Shown here: piece after piece, positions 18,302 through 27,276 of the stretch | Layout of the letters: every line of letters begins with the position of its first letter | Position numbering within the stretch: position 1 is the first letter of the stretch | Assembly: GCF_027359675.1 (NCBI RefSeq) | Contig: NZ_CP114786.1 | Span: forward strand, 5,492,501 to 5,556,500 | DNA length: 64,000 nt | Reading direction: 5' to 3' | Source: Roseibium sp. Sym1 | GTDB lineage: Bacteria > Pseudomonadota > Alphaproteobacteria > Rhizobiales > Stappiaceae | Position numbers and translations under genes: made by a program | Notes under the pieces: model-generated | Database searches by the model: none | The model's input: only the letters and a program-made list of their open reading frames with translations | Told to the model about the DNA's origin: nothing

Positions 18302-18772
18302 TCACGCCGCGTAGGCGCGGGCCTTGACGGGGCGGCCGGATTGGTCGAGGCCCGGATGTTGTACAATCCGGAGCGCATGACCTTGCGCGTCCCGCCGGAC
18401 CGACCGCAGGGCCCGTTCGGGAAAGACAGTGCGTTTGAGATCGCGCGCGACATGGAAGCCGTCGCCGAACGGCGCGATGAAATCGATCACCACGGGATTG
18501 GACCCGTTGTTCCATTCGTCGGGCGCCGGCACATGGTCGCGGTGCAGAACCGCCTCTTCGGTCGTCTCGTCGAGCCAGGCCCAGGTGGCAAGAGCCACTG
18601 GCATCGCGCCGCGCCGCCAGATCCTCAACTGACCGAGCATCAGCGGCGGCAGGATAAGACCGCCGACTTCGGCAATGCTTCGTTCCTTGTGAAGGTCGCT
18701 CTCCGCCATGAGGGCGGTCGCTTCGCCAAGCATGGCGAAGGTTACCTGCGGGGGTGTTTCAAGGGGGGCCAT
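18302..18772 (-). CDS. hlyC: RTX toxin-activating lysine acyltransferase (HlyC family)
   Basis: 156 residues, matching the usual HlyC length (about 170). Family features are the catalytic His in SDLHKERSI (H28), the WRRGAMPVALATWAWLDE stretch (about 52-69), and a conserved Asp in NPVVIDFIAPFG (D97). HlyC-type enzymes transfer an acyl chain from acyl-ACP to internal lysines of an RTX protein in the cytoplasm before secretion. The gene is immediately upstream of and co-directional with the 1061-residue RTX gene, its likely substrate. Confidence 0.85.
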   Translation of the reverse strand: MAPLETPPQVTFAMLGEATALMAESDLHKERSIAEVGGLILPPLMLGQLRIWRRGAMPVALATWAWLDETTEEAVLHRDHVPAPDEWNNGSNPVVIDFIAPFGDGFHVARDLKRTVFPERALRSVRRDAQGHALRIVQHPGLDQSGRPVKARAYAA

Positions 18773-18929
18773 GATGCTGCTCCTGACTGCGATTGCGTTG
18801 TCAGAAAGCTAAGAACGGCCAATCCCGCCCGGTATGGGGTGGATCCCCCAATCGCTCTGATGAACCTGGACGCGCGAGTGCAAGCGCAGGTCCGGAGGCT
18901 TCAGCAGATGTCCGTGGTTTCGTACGGGA

Positions 18930-20948
18930 TCAGCCCTGCGACATCACCAGGTCCCTGGCACCGGGCGAAACTGGAATGGAAAGGGAAAAGACGGTTCCGC
19001 GCCCCGGCTCCGACCAGGCATCGAGGACCAGACCGTGCTTCGCGGCGAGCTCTGCGCAAATCGCCAGCCCCAGTCCGTGGCCTTCACTGTCCGTGCCTGA
19101 TTGCCAGGCCTGCCGATAGCGGGTCAATTCCGCCGCGCTCATGCCAGGCCCCGTATCGATGACCTGCAGAACAATACAGTCGCCGCGCCGCCTCACGCCG
19201 GTCAGAACCCTGCCCGAGCCTGTGTATTTGATCGCGTTGGAAACCAGGTTTGAGACAATTCGCATCAGCACCAGGGGCTGGATGAGGACCTGAGCACTAG
19301 AATTGACAATCCTCAGGTCCAGTCCTTTCGAGCGCGCTTCGGCGCTGAACATCTGGTCGACCGTGTCGAGGATCAACGACACCTCATATGGATCAGTGTC
19401 CGGTTCCCCTACTGCTTCTGCATCTTGCAGGCTTCCCTGCTCCGCTTCCGCACGTGTTTCTTCAAGATGGCCAAGCGTCAGGTCCTCTATGTAGTCGAAT
19501 GCCTCTTCAAGGCGTGCCCGCGTGGCTGTCGGATCGTCTCGGGTCATGGCCTCCACCGTCAGGCGCAAGGCGCTCAGCGGCTGCTTGATATCGTGCGACA
19601 TCGAAGCAAGCTGAAGCCGGCGCCTGTCGGCAAGATCCCGTGCCCGGGAATAGTCCTGTTCCGCCTTCAGAAGATCGCGCGCAATCGCTGCTTCCTTGCG
19701 AACCGCCTCGATCTCGCGCGCCAGCGCTTCGGCATGCTCGCGGCGCAGTTCGATCAGACCGGTGGAAAGGCCGGCCATGATCCCGAAGGCAAGCGTTGTG
19801 TAAACGCCCTTGATCAGCCAGGGTATCGAAATCTCGCCGACGCCCGTTCTGGCTATCGCCAGCAGAACCGACAGCGAGAAACCAACGATCGTTACAAACA
19901 TGACCCAGCGAACGACCCGCCTGCGCGCGCCCTCGAAGGCATCCCACCGGAAGACGCAATACACCTGGGCTGCCAACATCGCGACCATCATGAGATAGGT
20001 CACGGGCGCGACAATCTCGGCGGGCAACAGAAACACCAGGCTGATGCAGGCAAGCGTGATGGCGCAGGCCACGAAGAACAGCCGTTGATGGCTGGGACCG
20101 CTGGCGTAGCGCTTGAGCGACAGGCCCGCGGTGAAAAACCCCTGTGCGACGAGCACCAGCAACAGGACAAGGCCAAAAGGCAGGTGCAGGCCGGGAGACT
20201 CGGGATAGAGCCAACGAAACGGGAAATTGTCCAGATAAGCGACAAAGGCGAGACCAAGCAGCAACAACAACGCATAGGAAAATTCAACATCGCTGCCGAG
20301 CGCCAGGCTGAAAACAATGAAAAACACAAGGCATGCGCCGAGGAACGCGTAAAAGGCGACGAGTTTCAGACCTTCCGAGAAGGCAATCGAAGCGTGCTCG
20401 CTCGGGCTCTCAAGGCTGAAATCGACCTCTTCGATCGCCCCGTGGACCATGCGCACCGCAAGAACCGCAGCTTCGCCCGGTTCAAGATCCGCGGGCGCAC
20501 TGCGCAACAGGTTGATACTGTAGTCCTTTGGCGAAAACGGCATGCGAATATCGTGGGCAAGGAGCTGTTCGACGCGGCCATCCGAGCGCAACAGGAAGAC
20601 ATCCAGGACGATCAGGCCATGGATACGGGAGACCAGCACCCGGCTTGTTTCCTTTCCGTCGCCACCTGACCCGGGCGCCAGAATGGAGACCAGCCCCCAG
20701 ATCGCCTGGTAAGGCACGACCTGCGCTCCGACCGCGGCAAAATCCTGCGACAGCTCGCCGTCCTGAAACCGGCGTTTCAGGCTTTGCAGCGTCTGTCCGC
20801 TGTCGGCGGCGAACCACATGGCCCGGTCGGCATTGGCAACCGGAACATCCGGATCGAGTTGCAGCGCGGCCGGCGCTTGCGCGGATGCGGAGGGAGCGAG
20901 GAAAAGAACGCTCAAGCAGACAAGGATATATGCTATGACTGCTTTCAC
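18930..20948 (-). CDS. Sensor histidine kinase with 7TMR-DISM sensor module
   Basis: 672 residues from the GTG at 20948, which is preceded by GAAGGGA; longer frames run into a mobile element and are not credible. Order: signal-like helix (residues 1-22), periplasmic 7TMR-DISM extracellular domain (to about 195), seven membrane helices (about 205-400), coiled coil, HisKA with MSHDIKQPLSALRL carrying the phospho-His, and an HATPase with NAIKYTGSG, DTGPGMS and GHGLGLAI. It probably phosphorylates the divergently encoded response regulator. The signal is unknown. Its promoter region is occupied by element B2. Confidence 0.88.
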   Translation of the reverse strand: MKAVIAYILVCLSVLFLAPSASAQAPAALQLDPDVPVANADRAMWFAADSGQTLQSLKRRFQDGELSQDFAAVGAQVVPYQAIWGLVSILAPGSGGDGKETSRVLVSRIHGLIVLDVFLLRSDGRVEQLLAHDIRMPFSPKDYSINLLRSAPADLEPGEAAVLAVRMVHGAIEEVDFSLESPSEHASIAFSEGLKLVAFYAFLGACLVFFIVFSLALGSDVEFSYALLLLLGLAFVAYLDNFPFRWLYPESPGLHLPFGLVLLLVLVAQGFFTAGLSLKRYASGPSHQRLFFVACAITLACISLVFLLPAEIVAPVTYLMMVAMLAAQVYCVFRWDAFEGARRRVVRWVMFVTIVGFSLSVLLAIARTGVGEISIPWLIKGVYTTLAFGIMAGLSTGLIELRREHAEALAREIEAVRKEAAIARDLLKAEQDYSRARDLADRRRLQLASMSHDIKQPLSALRLTVEAMTRDDPTATRARLEEAFDYIEDLTLGHLEETRAEAEQGSLQDAEAVGEPDTDPYEVSLILDTVDQMFSAEARSKGLDLRIVNSSAQVLIQPLVLMRIVSNLVSNAIKYTGSGRVLTGVRRRGDCIVLQVIDTGPGMSAAELTRYRQAWQSGTDSEGHGLGLAICAELAAKHGLVLDAWSEPGRGTVFSLSIPVSPGARDLVMSQG

Positions 20949-20976
20949 GCCGATCCCTTCAACTGACTGGCCGAGC

Positions 20977-21246
20977 CTAGGTGACGGACCCATAAATGAA
21001 GGCGAAATGGCATGGAAAATGGCGAAACACCGCCAGGAAGGGTGCGTGGAGCGGGTTTTTTGCCCGGTCAAGCGCGCTGACGACGCGGAGTGAAGCCATT
21101 TCCATGTCCTTCGGATTTGACTGATTTGGGCAGCCTCAGCGTCGCGAAAGGCTTGAAAATGAACCACATTTCCTGCACTTTCGCTCCTTGATGAAGACCA
21201 ATTCGCCTCAAACCATTTCATCTTCATTTATGGGTCCGTCACCTAG
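20977..21246. repeat. Miniature inverted-repeat element B2 between kinase and regulator genes
   Basis: 270 bp with terminal inverted repeats that start CTAGGTGACGGACCC, are identical for 24 bp and match at 32 of the first 34 positions. The centre contains a hairpin (CGTCGCGAAAGGCTTGAAAA pairing with TTTCCTGCACTTTCG) related to that of B1. CTAG at both ends suggests a CTAG or TA target. It has no gene. It lies 28 bp upstream of the kinase start and runs into the first codons of the regulator frame. Confidence 0.85.
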
Positions 21247-21901
21247 AGTGCAACAGCCCCGCTTTCATGCCGTTATCGCCGACGATCATGCAATTGTTCG
21301 CTCCGGTTTGCGAGTGGCTTTGGAAACACCCGGAACCGTTGAGCCGGACGGCATCGAAGTGGTCGCGGAAGCAAGCGACGGCCTTCAGGCGATTTCCGCC
21401 CTCCGCCAGCACAGGCCTTCCCTCCTTCTTCTCGATGTCCAGATGCCGCTTGCCGGCGGACTGGAAGTCCTCATTGAAGCGCGGCGCTGGTCGCCGGACA
21501 CAAAGGTTGTGATTCTCACCGGCGTTTCTTCGGTCGGCAAGATCGGCGAACTGGTCTCAAGCGGCGTCGACGGACTTTTTTCCAAGAGTGAGGATCATGA
21601 CGAGCTCATCTCGAGGCTGCCCAATATCCTGCGGGGACAGCGGCACATTGCCGGAAGGTTCCAGGCACTGCTGCGGGACGCGCCGGAGGTGCCGGCCCTG
21701 TCGGATCGCGAACGCCAGACCCTCAACCTGATTGTCTCCGGCCGCTCGAACCGGGAGATCGGCGAAACGCTCGGCATCAGTGCCAAGACCGTCGACCGGC
21801 ATCGTACAAGCCTGATGAAAAAGCTCGACGTGCATTCGGTCGCGCAGCTGATTGCCTATGCGCTGCGCGAAGGGTTGATCGACCCTTCAACAGAGCTCTG
21901 A
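21230..21901 (+). CDS. NarL/FixJ-type response regulator
   Basis: About 223 residues from the ATG at 21230, which is inside the right end of element B2; a GTG at 21248 just outside it is an alternative, and neither has a good ribosome site. The receiver domain has the acidic pair in VIADDH, the phospho-acceptor Asp in LLLLDVQMP and the conserved Lys in FSKSED. The C-terminal LuxR-type helix-turn-helix reads LSDRERQTLNLIVSGRSNRE and KTVDRHRTSLMKKL. It is the presumed partner of the divergent histidine kinase. Its targets are unknown. Confidence 0.85.
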   Translation: MGPSPRVQQPRFHAVIADDHAIVRSGLRVALETPGTVEPDGIEVVAEASDGLQAISALRQHRPSLLLLDVQMPLAGGLEVLIEARRWSPDTKVVILTGVSSVGKIGELVSSGVDGLFSKSEDHDELISRLPNILRGQRHIAGRFQALLRDAPEVPALSDRERQTLNLIVSGRSNREIGETLGISAKTVDRHRTSLMKKLDVHSVAQLIAYALREGLIDPSTEL

Positions 21902-22004
21902 TTCCAGCCTGATGGTCCCATGATGACGGCGGCCGCAGGAACCCGCGACCGCCCTTTCAATTCCTGACCGGTTCATCCGTCCGGCCTTCCTATCGGGTCC
22001 GATG

Positions 22005-23069
22005 TCAGAGCCTCTGGGTAAAGGTCGCGGCCTTCACCTGGATCGCATAATCCTTGGCAAGATCCAGGAAGGCGTCATAGCTCTTCTGGACTTCCTCGAA
22101 TTTCGGATTCGCGGCCGCATTTTCCGACATGACCTCGGCAACGGCCGGTTTGAGCGCCTCAATGACATCGTCCGGGAAGGCGGCGAAGGTGACACCTTCG
22201 TCCTTGAGCTTCTTCATCGCCACGGCGTTGTAGTAGTCGAACTGCGCAGTGGTCTCCACCGAAGCGGCTTCGGCCGCATTTGCGATGATGGCCTGCAGGT
22301 TGGCCGGCAGGCTGTCATAGGCCTCCTTGTTGACCACGATCTCCAGCGCGGCGGAAGGTTCGTGGAAGGCCGGCACGTAGCAGTATTTGGCAACTTTCTG
22401 CAGACCGAAGGCCTGGTCCAGCATCGGACCGACCCATTCGGCGGCATCAATGGCGCCGGACTGGAAGGCCGGGAAGATTTCCGGAGGCGGCAACAGCACC
22501 GCATTGACGCCGAGCTTGCGCATCGCTTCGCCCCCCAGGCCGGCAATGCGCATGTTGAGGCCGGCGAGATCGTTCAGGCTTTGCACCGGGTTCTTGAACC
22601 AGCCGGCGGCCTGGACACCTGAACTGCCAGAATAGAACGGCTTCAGACCGCGTTCGGCATAAATGCCGTCCCAGAGTTCCTGACCGCCGCCGTAGCGCAG
22701 CCATGCGGTTGTCTCGACCGCCGTCATGCCGAACGGCACGGCAGAGAAGAAGTGCAGGGCCGAGTTCTTGGAGGCTGCGTAATAGGGTGTTGAATGGCCG
22801 ATCTCCGCGGTCCCCTGTTCGACGGCGTCCTCGACGCCGAAGGGAGGCACCAGCTCGCCGCCGGAAAAGACCTTGAAGGTCAGCTGTCCGTCGGACATGG
22901 CTGCGACACGCTCGGCAAACGTGGTCACGTTGGTGCCGACACCCGGCGCCTTTGCCGGGAAGGAGGTGGGCAGTTTCCATTCGATCTTGCCCTGGGCAAT
23001 CGCGGGTGCAGCCAGGAGGCTGGCCGGTGCGGCGACCGCGCCCGCCTTCAGGAAATCACGTCTTTTCAT
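22005..23069 (-). CDS. TRAP transporter substrate-binding protein (TakP-like)
   Basis: 354 residues with a twin-arginine signal (RRDFLKAGAVAAPASLLAAPAIA), so it is exported folded. The body has the DctP/TakP fold, including NMRIAGLGGEAMRKLG and the GAIDAAEWVGP region, which in TakP-type proteins contacts a 2-oxoacid or similar carboxylate with a cation. Length and Tat signal match the TRAP group paired with long DctM proteins, as here. The stop is followed by no obvious terminator. Confidence 0.9.
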   Translation of the reverse strand: MKRRDFLKAGAVAAPASLLAAPAIAQGKIEWKLPTSFPAKAPGVGTNVTTFAERVAAMSDGQLTFKVFSGGELVPPFGVEDAVEQGTAEIGHSTPYYAASKNSALHFFSAVPFGMTAVETTAWLRYGGGQELWDGIYAERGLKPFYSGSSGVQAAGWFKNPVQSLNDLAGLNMRIAGLGGEAMRKLGVNAVLLPPPEIFPAFQSGAIDAAEWVGPMLDQAFGLQKVAKYCYVPAFHEPSAALEIVVNKEAYDSLPANLQAIIANAAEAASVETTAQFDYYNAVAMKKLKDEGVTFAAFPDDVIEALKPAVAEVMSENAAANPKFEEVQKSYDAFLDLAKDYAIQVKAATFTQRL

Positions 23070-23089
23070 CTTAAAACCTCCTCAGGTAT

Positions 23090-24646
23090 TCAAAACAGGA
23101 CCTCGGGCAAAAAGGTTGCCAGTGCCGGAAAGGCTGCGACCAGCCCAAGGGCCAGCAGCTGAATTGCGACGAACGGTATCACCGCGAGATACACATCCGT
23201 GGTGCGTATCTCCGCCGGGGCAACCGAACGGAAATAGAAGAGCGCAAACCCGAAGGGCGGCGTCAAGAAGGATGTTTGCAGATTCATTGCAATCAGCACC
23301 GCGAACCAGACCGGGCTGATATCCGATTGCAGGATGATCGGGCCGACAATCGGCACGACGATGAAGATAATTTCAACGAATTCCAGAATGAAGCCAAGCA
23401 GGAAGATGACCAGCATGGTCAGCACCAGCATGCCCCAGGCTCCGCCCGGCAGCGCATTGAGCAATTCCGCCACGTGTTCGTCGCCATCGAAACCGCGGAA
23501 CACGAGCGAGAGAATGCTGGCGGCCATGACGATGCCGAAAATCATGCCGGTGATGGTCACGGTCTCCTTCAGCGCCTGCAGCAGGACGCCGCCGCGCAGC
23601 AAGGAGGCGGATGACGCCAGCAGCAGTCCAAAGGCGGCTCCTGTCAGCATCAGGGAGAACAAGGTCACGGCGGACCAGCTGATATGGCCGGCATCGAAAT
23701 CCAGTCCGAAGAGGTCTGCCCGGCGCAACAGCAACAGAAGCACAGCCAGCCCCGCGCAGGCCGTCGCCAGGCGCGCAGGCATCCCGCCACGGCCGGATGC
23801 GGCGATCAGGATCGCCCCGGCCACGCCGACACTGGCGGCTTCGGTCGGCGTTGCAATGCCCACGAGAATGCTGCCGAGCACCGCAACGATCAGCCCGAGC
23901 GTCGGCGCGATGTTGGTGACCAGTTCCAGAGCGGACACGTCCGCCCGGTCGTTTTCCCGGTCATTCTCCGCCGCGCTTCCGCGCAACCGCAGCAACACAT
24001 AGGCACCGTAAAGCGCAACCAGCAGAAGGCCGGGTATCAGGGCGCCGGCAAACAGGTCTCCGACGGTAACCGGGTCGGGCGCGAAATTGCCGGCTTCCTG
24101 CTGGGCTTCGAAATAGGCATTCGAGACCTGGTCTCCCAGGAGAATCAGCACGATCGAGGGTGGAATGATCTGGCCGAGCGTGCCGCTGGCACAGATCAGG
24201 CCGCTGCTCATGTGCTTGTTGACGCCCGCAGACAGCAGCGCGGGCAGCGTGATCGTCCCCAGCATGACGATTGTCGCCCCGATGATGCCGGTCGAGGCGG
24301 CGATCAGGGCGCTGACCAGGACAACCGACAGCGCGAGTGCCGCCTTGTGGCCGCCGAGCGCCGTGGTCAGGCTCTTGAGCATGCGTTCCGCCTGCCGGGA
24401 CTTTTCCAGGATCAGCCCCATGAACACAAACAGCGGCACCGCCAGCAGCAAGGGGTTGCTCATGATGCCGAAGACCCGCTGGGGAACCGCCTGAAAATAC
24501 AGAAGGTCGAAGTCCCCTGCCATGGCAGCCAGAAGCGCAATCAAGGTTGGGGCGCCGGCAACAGCCAGAAGCACGGGCACTCCGCTGAGGATGCAGGTAA
24601 AGACCGCCAGGGCCATGACAAAGAGCCAGACGATATCCGCACTCAT
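23090..24646 (-). CDS. TRAP transporter large permease (long DctM type)
   Basis: 518 residues from the ATG at 24646, which overlaps the dctQ stop by 4 bp; a 26-residue upstream extension is rejected. It has twelve or more membrane helices with NPLLLAVPLFVFMGLILEKS, TGIIGATIVMLGTI, IPPSIVLILLGD and a C-terminal QTSFLTPPFGFALFY motif. It is longer than the first TRAP permease because of an inserted helix pair near the middle, as in transporters for TakP-like receptors. It forms the cation-coupled channel. Confidence 0.9.
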   Translation of the reverse strand: MSADIVWLFVMALAVFTCILSGVPVLLAVAGAPTLIALLAAMAGDFDLLYFQAVPQRVFGIMSNPLLLAVPLFVFMGLILEKSRQAERMLKSLTTALGGHKAALALSVVLVSALIAASTGIIGATIVMLGTITLPALLSAGVNKHMSSGLICASGTLGQIIPPSIVLILLGDQVSNAYFEAQQEAGNFAPDPVTVGDLFAGALIPGLLLVALYGAYVLLRLRGSAAENDRENDRADVSALELVTNIAPTLGLIVAVLGSILVGIATPTEAASVGVAGAILIAASGRGGMPARLATACAGLAVLLLLLRRADLFGLDFDAGHISWSAVTLFSLMLTGAAFGLLLASSASLLRGGVLLQALKETVTITGMIFGIVMAASILSLVFRGFDGDEHVAELLNALPGGAWGMLVLTMLVIFLLGFILEFVEIIFIVVPIVGPIILQSDISPVWFAVLIAMNLQTSFLTPPFGFALFYFRSVAPAEIRTTDVYLAVIPFVAIQLLALGLVAAFPALATFLPEVLF

Positions 24647-25116
24647 GAACGGGACCGCCGGACCGCACTGAAAAGCTGTTGCAGAACAAAGAGAACCACG
24701 AGCGCCGGCAGGACCAGAAGGCATGTCTTGACGAGAAACAGCCCGGGCAGGCCACCGGTTTCAGGGGATCCTTCCAGGATACTCCAGGAGCTGCGCACAA
24801 GCGGATACGCGGTCCACATCATCAGTGCGAACACAGGAAGCGCGAGTAGGAGATCCCCTGCCCTGTCGATCCGGCGATTGGTACGTTCGCCCCAATTCTG
24901 ACGAAACACGTCCACGCGCACATGCTTGTCGGCGTCAAAGGCTACGGCGACGGACAAGGCAACCAGAGCGGCGAAGGCGTAGTTCACCGCATCCTGGATT
25001 TCCAGGAAGCCGATGCCCAGAAGATACCGCATGAGCACCATTGCCAACTGGCCCAGAAAGACAATGGCGGCGAAACTCATGCATACCCAGCGCACCACCT
25101 TGAAAATACCGCCCAT
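24643..25116 (-). CDS. TRAP transporter small membrane subunit (DctQ)
   Basis: 157 residues with four membrane helices. Translation begins at the ATG at 25116 (a TTG lies one codon earlier). It is the first gene of the dctQ-dctM-takP set, coupled to the permease by ATGA. Confidence 0.85.
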   Translation of the reverse strand: MGGIFKVVRWVCMSFAAIVFLGQLAMVLMRYLLGIGFLEIQDAVNYAFAALVALSVAVAFDADKHVRVDVFRQNWGERTNRRIDRAGDLLLALPVFALMMWTAYPLVRSSWSILEGSPETGGLPGLFLVKTCLLVLPALVVLFVLQQLFSAVRRSRS

Positions 25117-25119
25117 CAA

Positions 25120-25510
25120 ATGTTTGTGGCTCCAATGACCGAAAACTGTTCTTCGGCAAATTTATCCGCTCCAACAAGGATTTGCCAGAATTCTTGCGCG
25201 GAAACCTGTGCACCGTTTGCTCCAACCAAAATAGCTACCAATGTGAAATCCGACGGGCATGCCTCCTGCGAATTCGAGAAAACCGGCGAACCGGGCGGCC
25301 TGTCACATTTGCCGCCCCCCCGGGCCGGGAGACTGCACACAAGCTTCTTCGAAATCACCGGCAAAATGGATTGCGGCACTGCAGCAAATGCGCTAGGCGA
25401 GAACCGCTTCCATCAACAGCGCCCTGGTACCGACGCCGCTCTCCTCCCGCGGTACGGTCACCGCCTCCGGGCACTGCCCCTTTTGCACCAAGCCAATTCC
25501 GGAGTGAAAA
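25120..25510. other. 391-bp intergenic region with no recognised gene
   Basis: It must contain the promoters for the leftward TRAP operon and the rightward peroxiredoxin gene. I see no convincing repeat, RNA or short gene. A C-rich run at about 25311-25325 is the only compositional oddity. Confidence 0.5.
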
Positions 25511-26053
25511 ATGCTCGGCAAGAAAGTTCCGTCCGTAACCTTCCGCACCCGCGTCCGCGACGAGACCATCGATGGTCCGAATCCGTTCCGCTGGGAAGAC
25601 AAGACCAGCGACGACTATTTCAAGGGCAAGAAGGTTGTCCTGTTTTCGCTGCCGGGTGCCTTCACCCCGACTTGCTCCACCTACCAGTTGCCCGATTTCG
25701 AGAAGCTCTTTGATGAATTCAAGGCGGAAGGCATCGACGAGATCTACTGCATCTCCGTCAACGACGCTTTCGTGATGAATGCGTGGGCCAAGGCCCAGGG
25801 TATCGACAAGGTCAAGGTGATCCCGGACGGGTCCGGGGAATTCACGCGCAAGATGGGCATGCTGGTTGCCAAGGACAATCTCGGTTTCGGCATGCGTTCC
25901 TGGCGCTACGGCGCCGTCGTGAATGACGGACTGGTCGAACAGTGGTTCGAGGAAGAAGGCTTTTCCGACAATTGCGAGAGCGATCCATATGGTGTTTCCG
26001 CGCCGCAGAACATCCTGGAAAAGCTGCGCGCGTCCAAGGTCCAGGCTGCTTAA
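25511..26053 (+). CDS. Peroxiredoxin, Prx5 type
   Basis: 180 residues. It has the peroxidatic Cys in FSLPGAFTPTCSTYQLP (about residue 57) and the Prx5-subfamily pattern CISVNDAFVMNAWAKAQG, with MRSWRYGAVVNDG further on. It reduces peroxides in the cytoplasm using a thiol donor (glutaredoxin/glutathione or thioredoxin). It is a single-gene unit with GGAG before the start and a strong terminator after it. Confidence 0.92.
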   Translation: MLGKKVPSVTFRTRVRDETIDGPNPFRWEDKTSDDYFKGKKVVLFSLPGAFTPTCSTYQLPDFEKLFDEFKAEGIDEIYCISVNDAFVMNAWAKAQGIDKVKVIPDGSGEFTRKMGMLVAKDNLGFGMRSWRYGAVVNDGLVEQWFEEEGFSDNCESDPYGVSAPQNILEKLRASKVQAA

Positions 26054-26079
26054 GCTCAGCCCAGCTCAGGATGGTTGAT

Positions 26080-26108
26080 GACCCCGGCTCCGGCCGGGGT
26101 CTTTTTTT
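26080..26108 (+). terminator. Intrinsic terminator after the peroxiredoxin gene
   Basis: GACCCCGGC pairs with GCCGGGGTC across a short loop and is followed by seven T residues. Confidence 0.9.
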
Positions 26109-26230
26109 GACCGGTTCACCGATCCAGCGGGGCATCACATCTGCACATCCGGTGCGAGGTTATTGCCGGAGCCAATGCTGCCGCGGATATTCTGCTGGTT
26201 CCCGCCGGTCTCAGCCTCACGGTTTCCCGG

Positions 26231-26602
26231 TTACCTGGACAGGTCTTGCGCCAGCATGAGGGCGTTTCCGTCCGGATCATAGAAGGTTGCCGTGCTGACC
26301 ATCCCTTCTATGGTTTCGGTGTCACCGTCGAATTTTACATCAACTTCTTCCAGCGCCGTACGCGCCGCCGCAATGTCGGCAACGCCGAATACGGGAACGG
26401 TGTTGCCCGGCGTCGGTTCTGCCTGTTCGCCCAGTCCCAGGGTGACACCCTCGGTCCTGGTCTGCAATTCGCTCCAGCCTGCCTCGTCGAAATGATACAG
26501 CAGCTTGAAACCGAGATGGCGTTCGTACCAGTCGGCACTTGCATGCCTGTCACGAACAGAAATGGCCAAAGTGATCGTATTGTCCAAAGAAACTACCGGC
26601 AT
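26231..26602 (-). CDS. VOC (glyoxalase/bleomycin-resistance) family protein
   Basis: 123 residues with two beta-alpha-beta-beta-beta modules, typical of VOC proteins: an N-terminal VRDRHASADWYERHLGFKLL and a C-terminal TATFYDPDGNALMLAQ. Many members bind a metal and act on small electrophiles or sequester antibiotics. No substrate can be assigned. It is divergent from a winged-helix regulator across a 40-bp gap containing a perfect operator-like dyad, so the two likely form a regulated pair. Confidence 0.85.
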   Translation of the reverse strand: MPVVSLDNTITLAISVRDRHASADWYERHLGFKLLYHFDEAGWSELQTRTEGVTLGLGEQAEPTPGNTVPVFGVADIAAARTALEEVDVKFDGDTETIEGMVSTATFYDPDGNALMLAQDLSR

Positions 26603-26621
26603 GACGCTTTCCTATGTATCA

Positions 26622-26642
26622 AAAGTATAGTAGCTATACTTT
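26622..26642. promoter_or_regulatory. Perfect 9+3+9 dyad between the VOC and regulator genes (likely operator)
   Basis: Arms AAAGTATAG and CTATACTTT are separated by TAG. The dyad abuts the ATG of the regulator, so binding there would also cover its transcription start. Confidence 0.7.
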
Positions 26643-27179
26643 ATGAACATGCCGCTGCTTGTCAACCTCACTTCGAAGGCCTGGAGCCTGAAAATCCTGG
26701 CGCTGATGCATTCCGGCGTTCCCGGCCGGCAGGCTCCGCTGATCGCGGCGGCCCAAGCAAGCCGTTCGGCATTTGCTTCGAGCCTGGATCATCTGATCAG
26801 AATCGGGATGCTTGAAAAAAATCCAGGTTACGGCCATCCGCTGCGGCCGGAGTTCAGACTCACGCAAGCGGGTATTCCCGTCGCCGCATTGGCCAGCCGT
26901 ATCCTGGAATTGGCTCCCGAAGACAAGGACTTCGCGCTTGTCAGGCGGAGTTGGGCCGTCCCTGTTCTGGCAGTCACGTCGACACCGAAGCGCTTCATGA
27001 CCATAAAGGCCGGACTGAACACTATTTCGGATCGCGCCCTGTCGAAATCGCTCCACGCACTGGAAGAGCAGGAGTGGATCAGGCGGGAAATCGACCTTTC
27101 CTCGCGCGCGCCCTTTCCGACCTACCATGCGGTGAATGCAGGCGAAAAAATCAGCAAGACGATCGGTTTGTCCATCTAG
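26643..27179 (+). CDS. Winged-helix (HxlR-like) transcriptional regulator
   Basis: 178 residues that read as two winged-helix units: residues 1-70 (SKAWSLKILALMHSG, SAFASSLDHLIRIGMLEK) and residues 95-175 (SWAVPVLAVTSTPKRFM, DRALSKSLHALEEQEWI). HxlR proteins are usually single-domain dimers, so this is probably an internally duplicated form. The start codon directly follows a perfect dyad and has no ribosome site, so the mRNA may be leaderless; an ATG at 26649 is an alternative. It likely controls itself and the VOC gene. Confidence 0.75.
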   Translation: MNMPLLVNLTSKAWSLKILALMHSGVPGRQAPLIAAAQASRSAFASSLDHLIRIGMLEKNPGYGHPLRPEFRLTQAGIPVAALASRILELAPEDKDFALVRRSWAVPVLAVTSTPKRFMTIKAGLNTISDRALSKSLHALEEQEWIRREIDLSSRAPFPTYHAVNAGEKISKTIGLSI

Positions 27180-27276
27180 GCGGCAACCATGTAATGCCGC
27201 TAGACTTCGCCTTTGCCTGTGGAATGGGGAACATGGGTTCAGGGACCTTGAACCCCGAGTTAGCGGAGATGACACC

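Noticed and set aside
20949..21227. N-terminal extension of the histidine kinase to 765 codons
   Set aside because: The added residues are encoded by miniature element B2, and a GTG with a good ribosome site gives a proper signal helix at the start.
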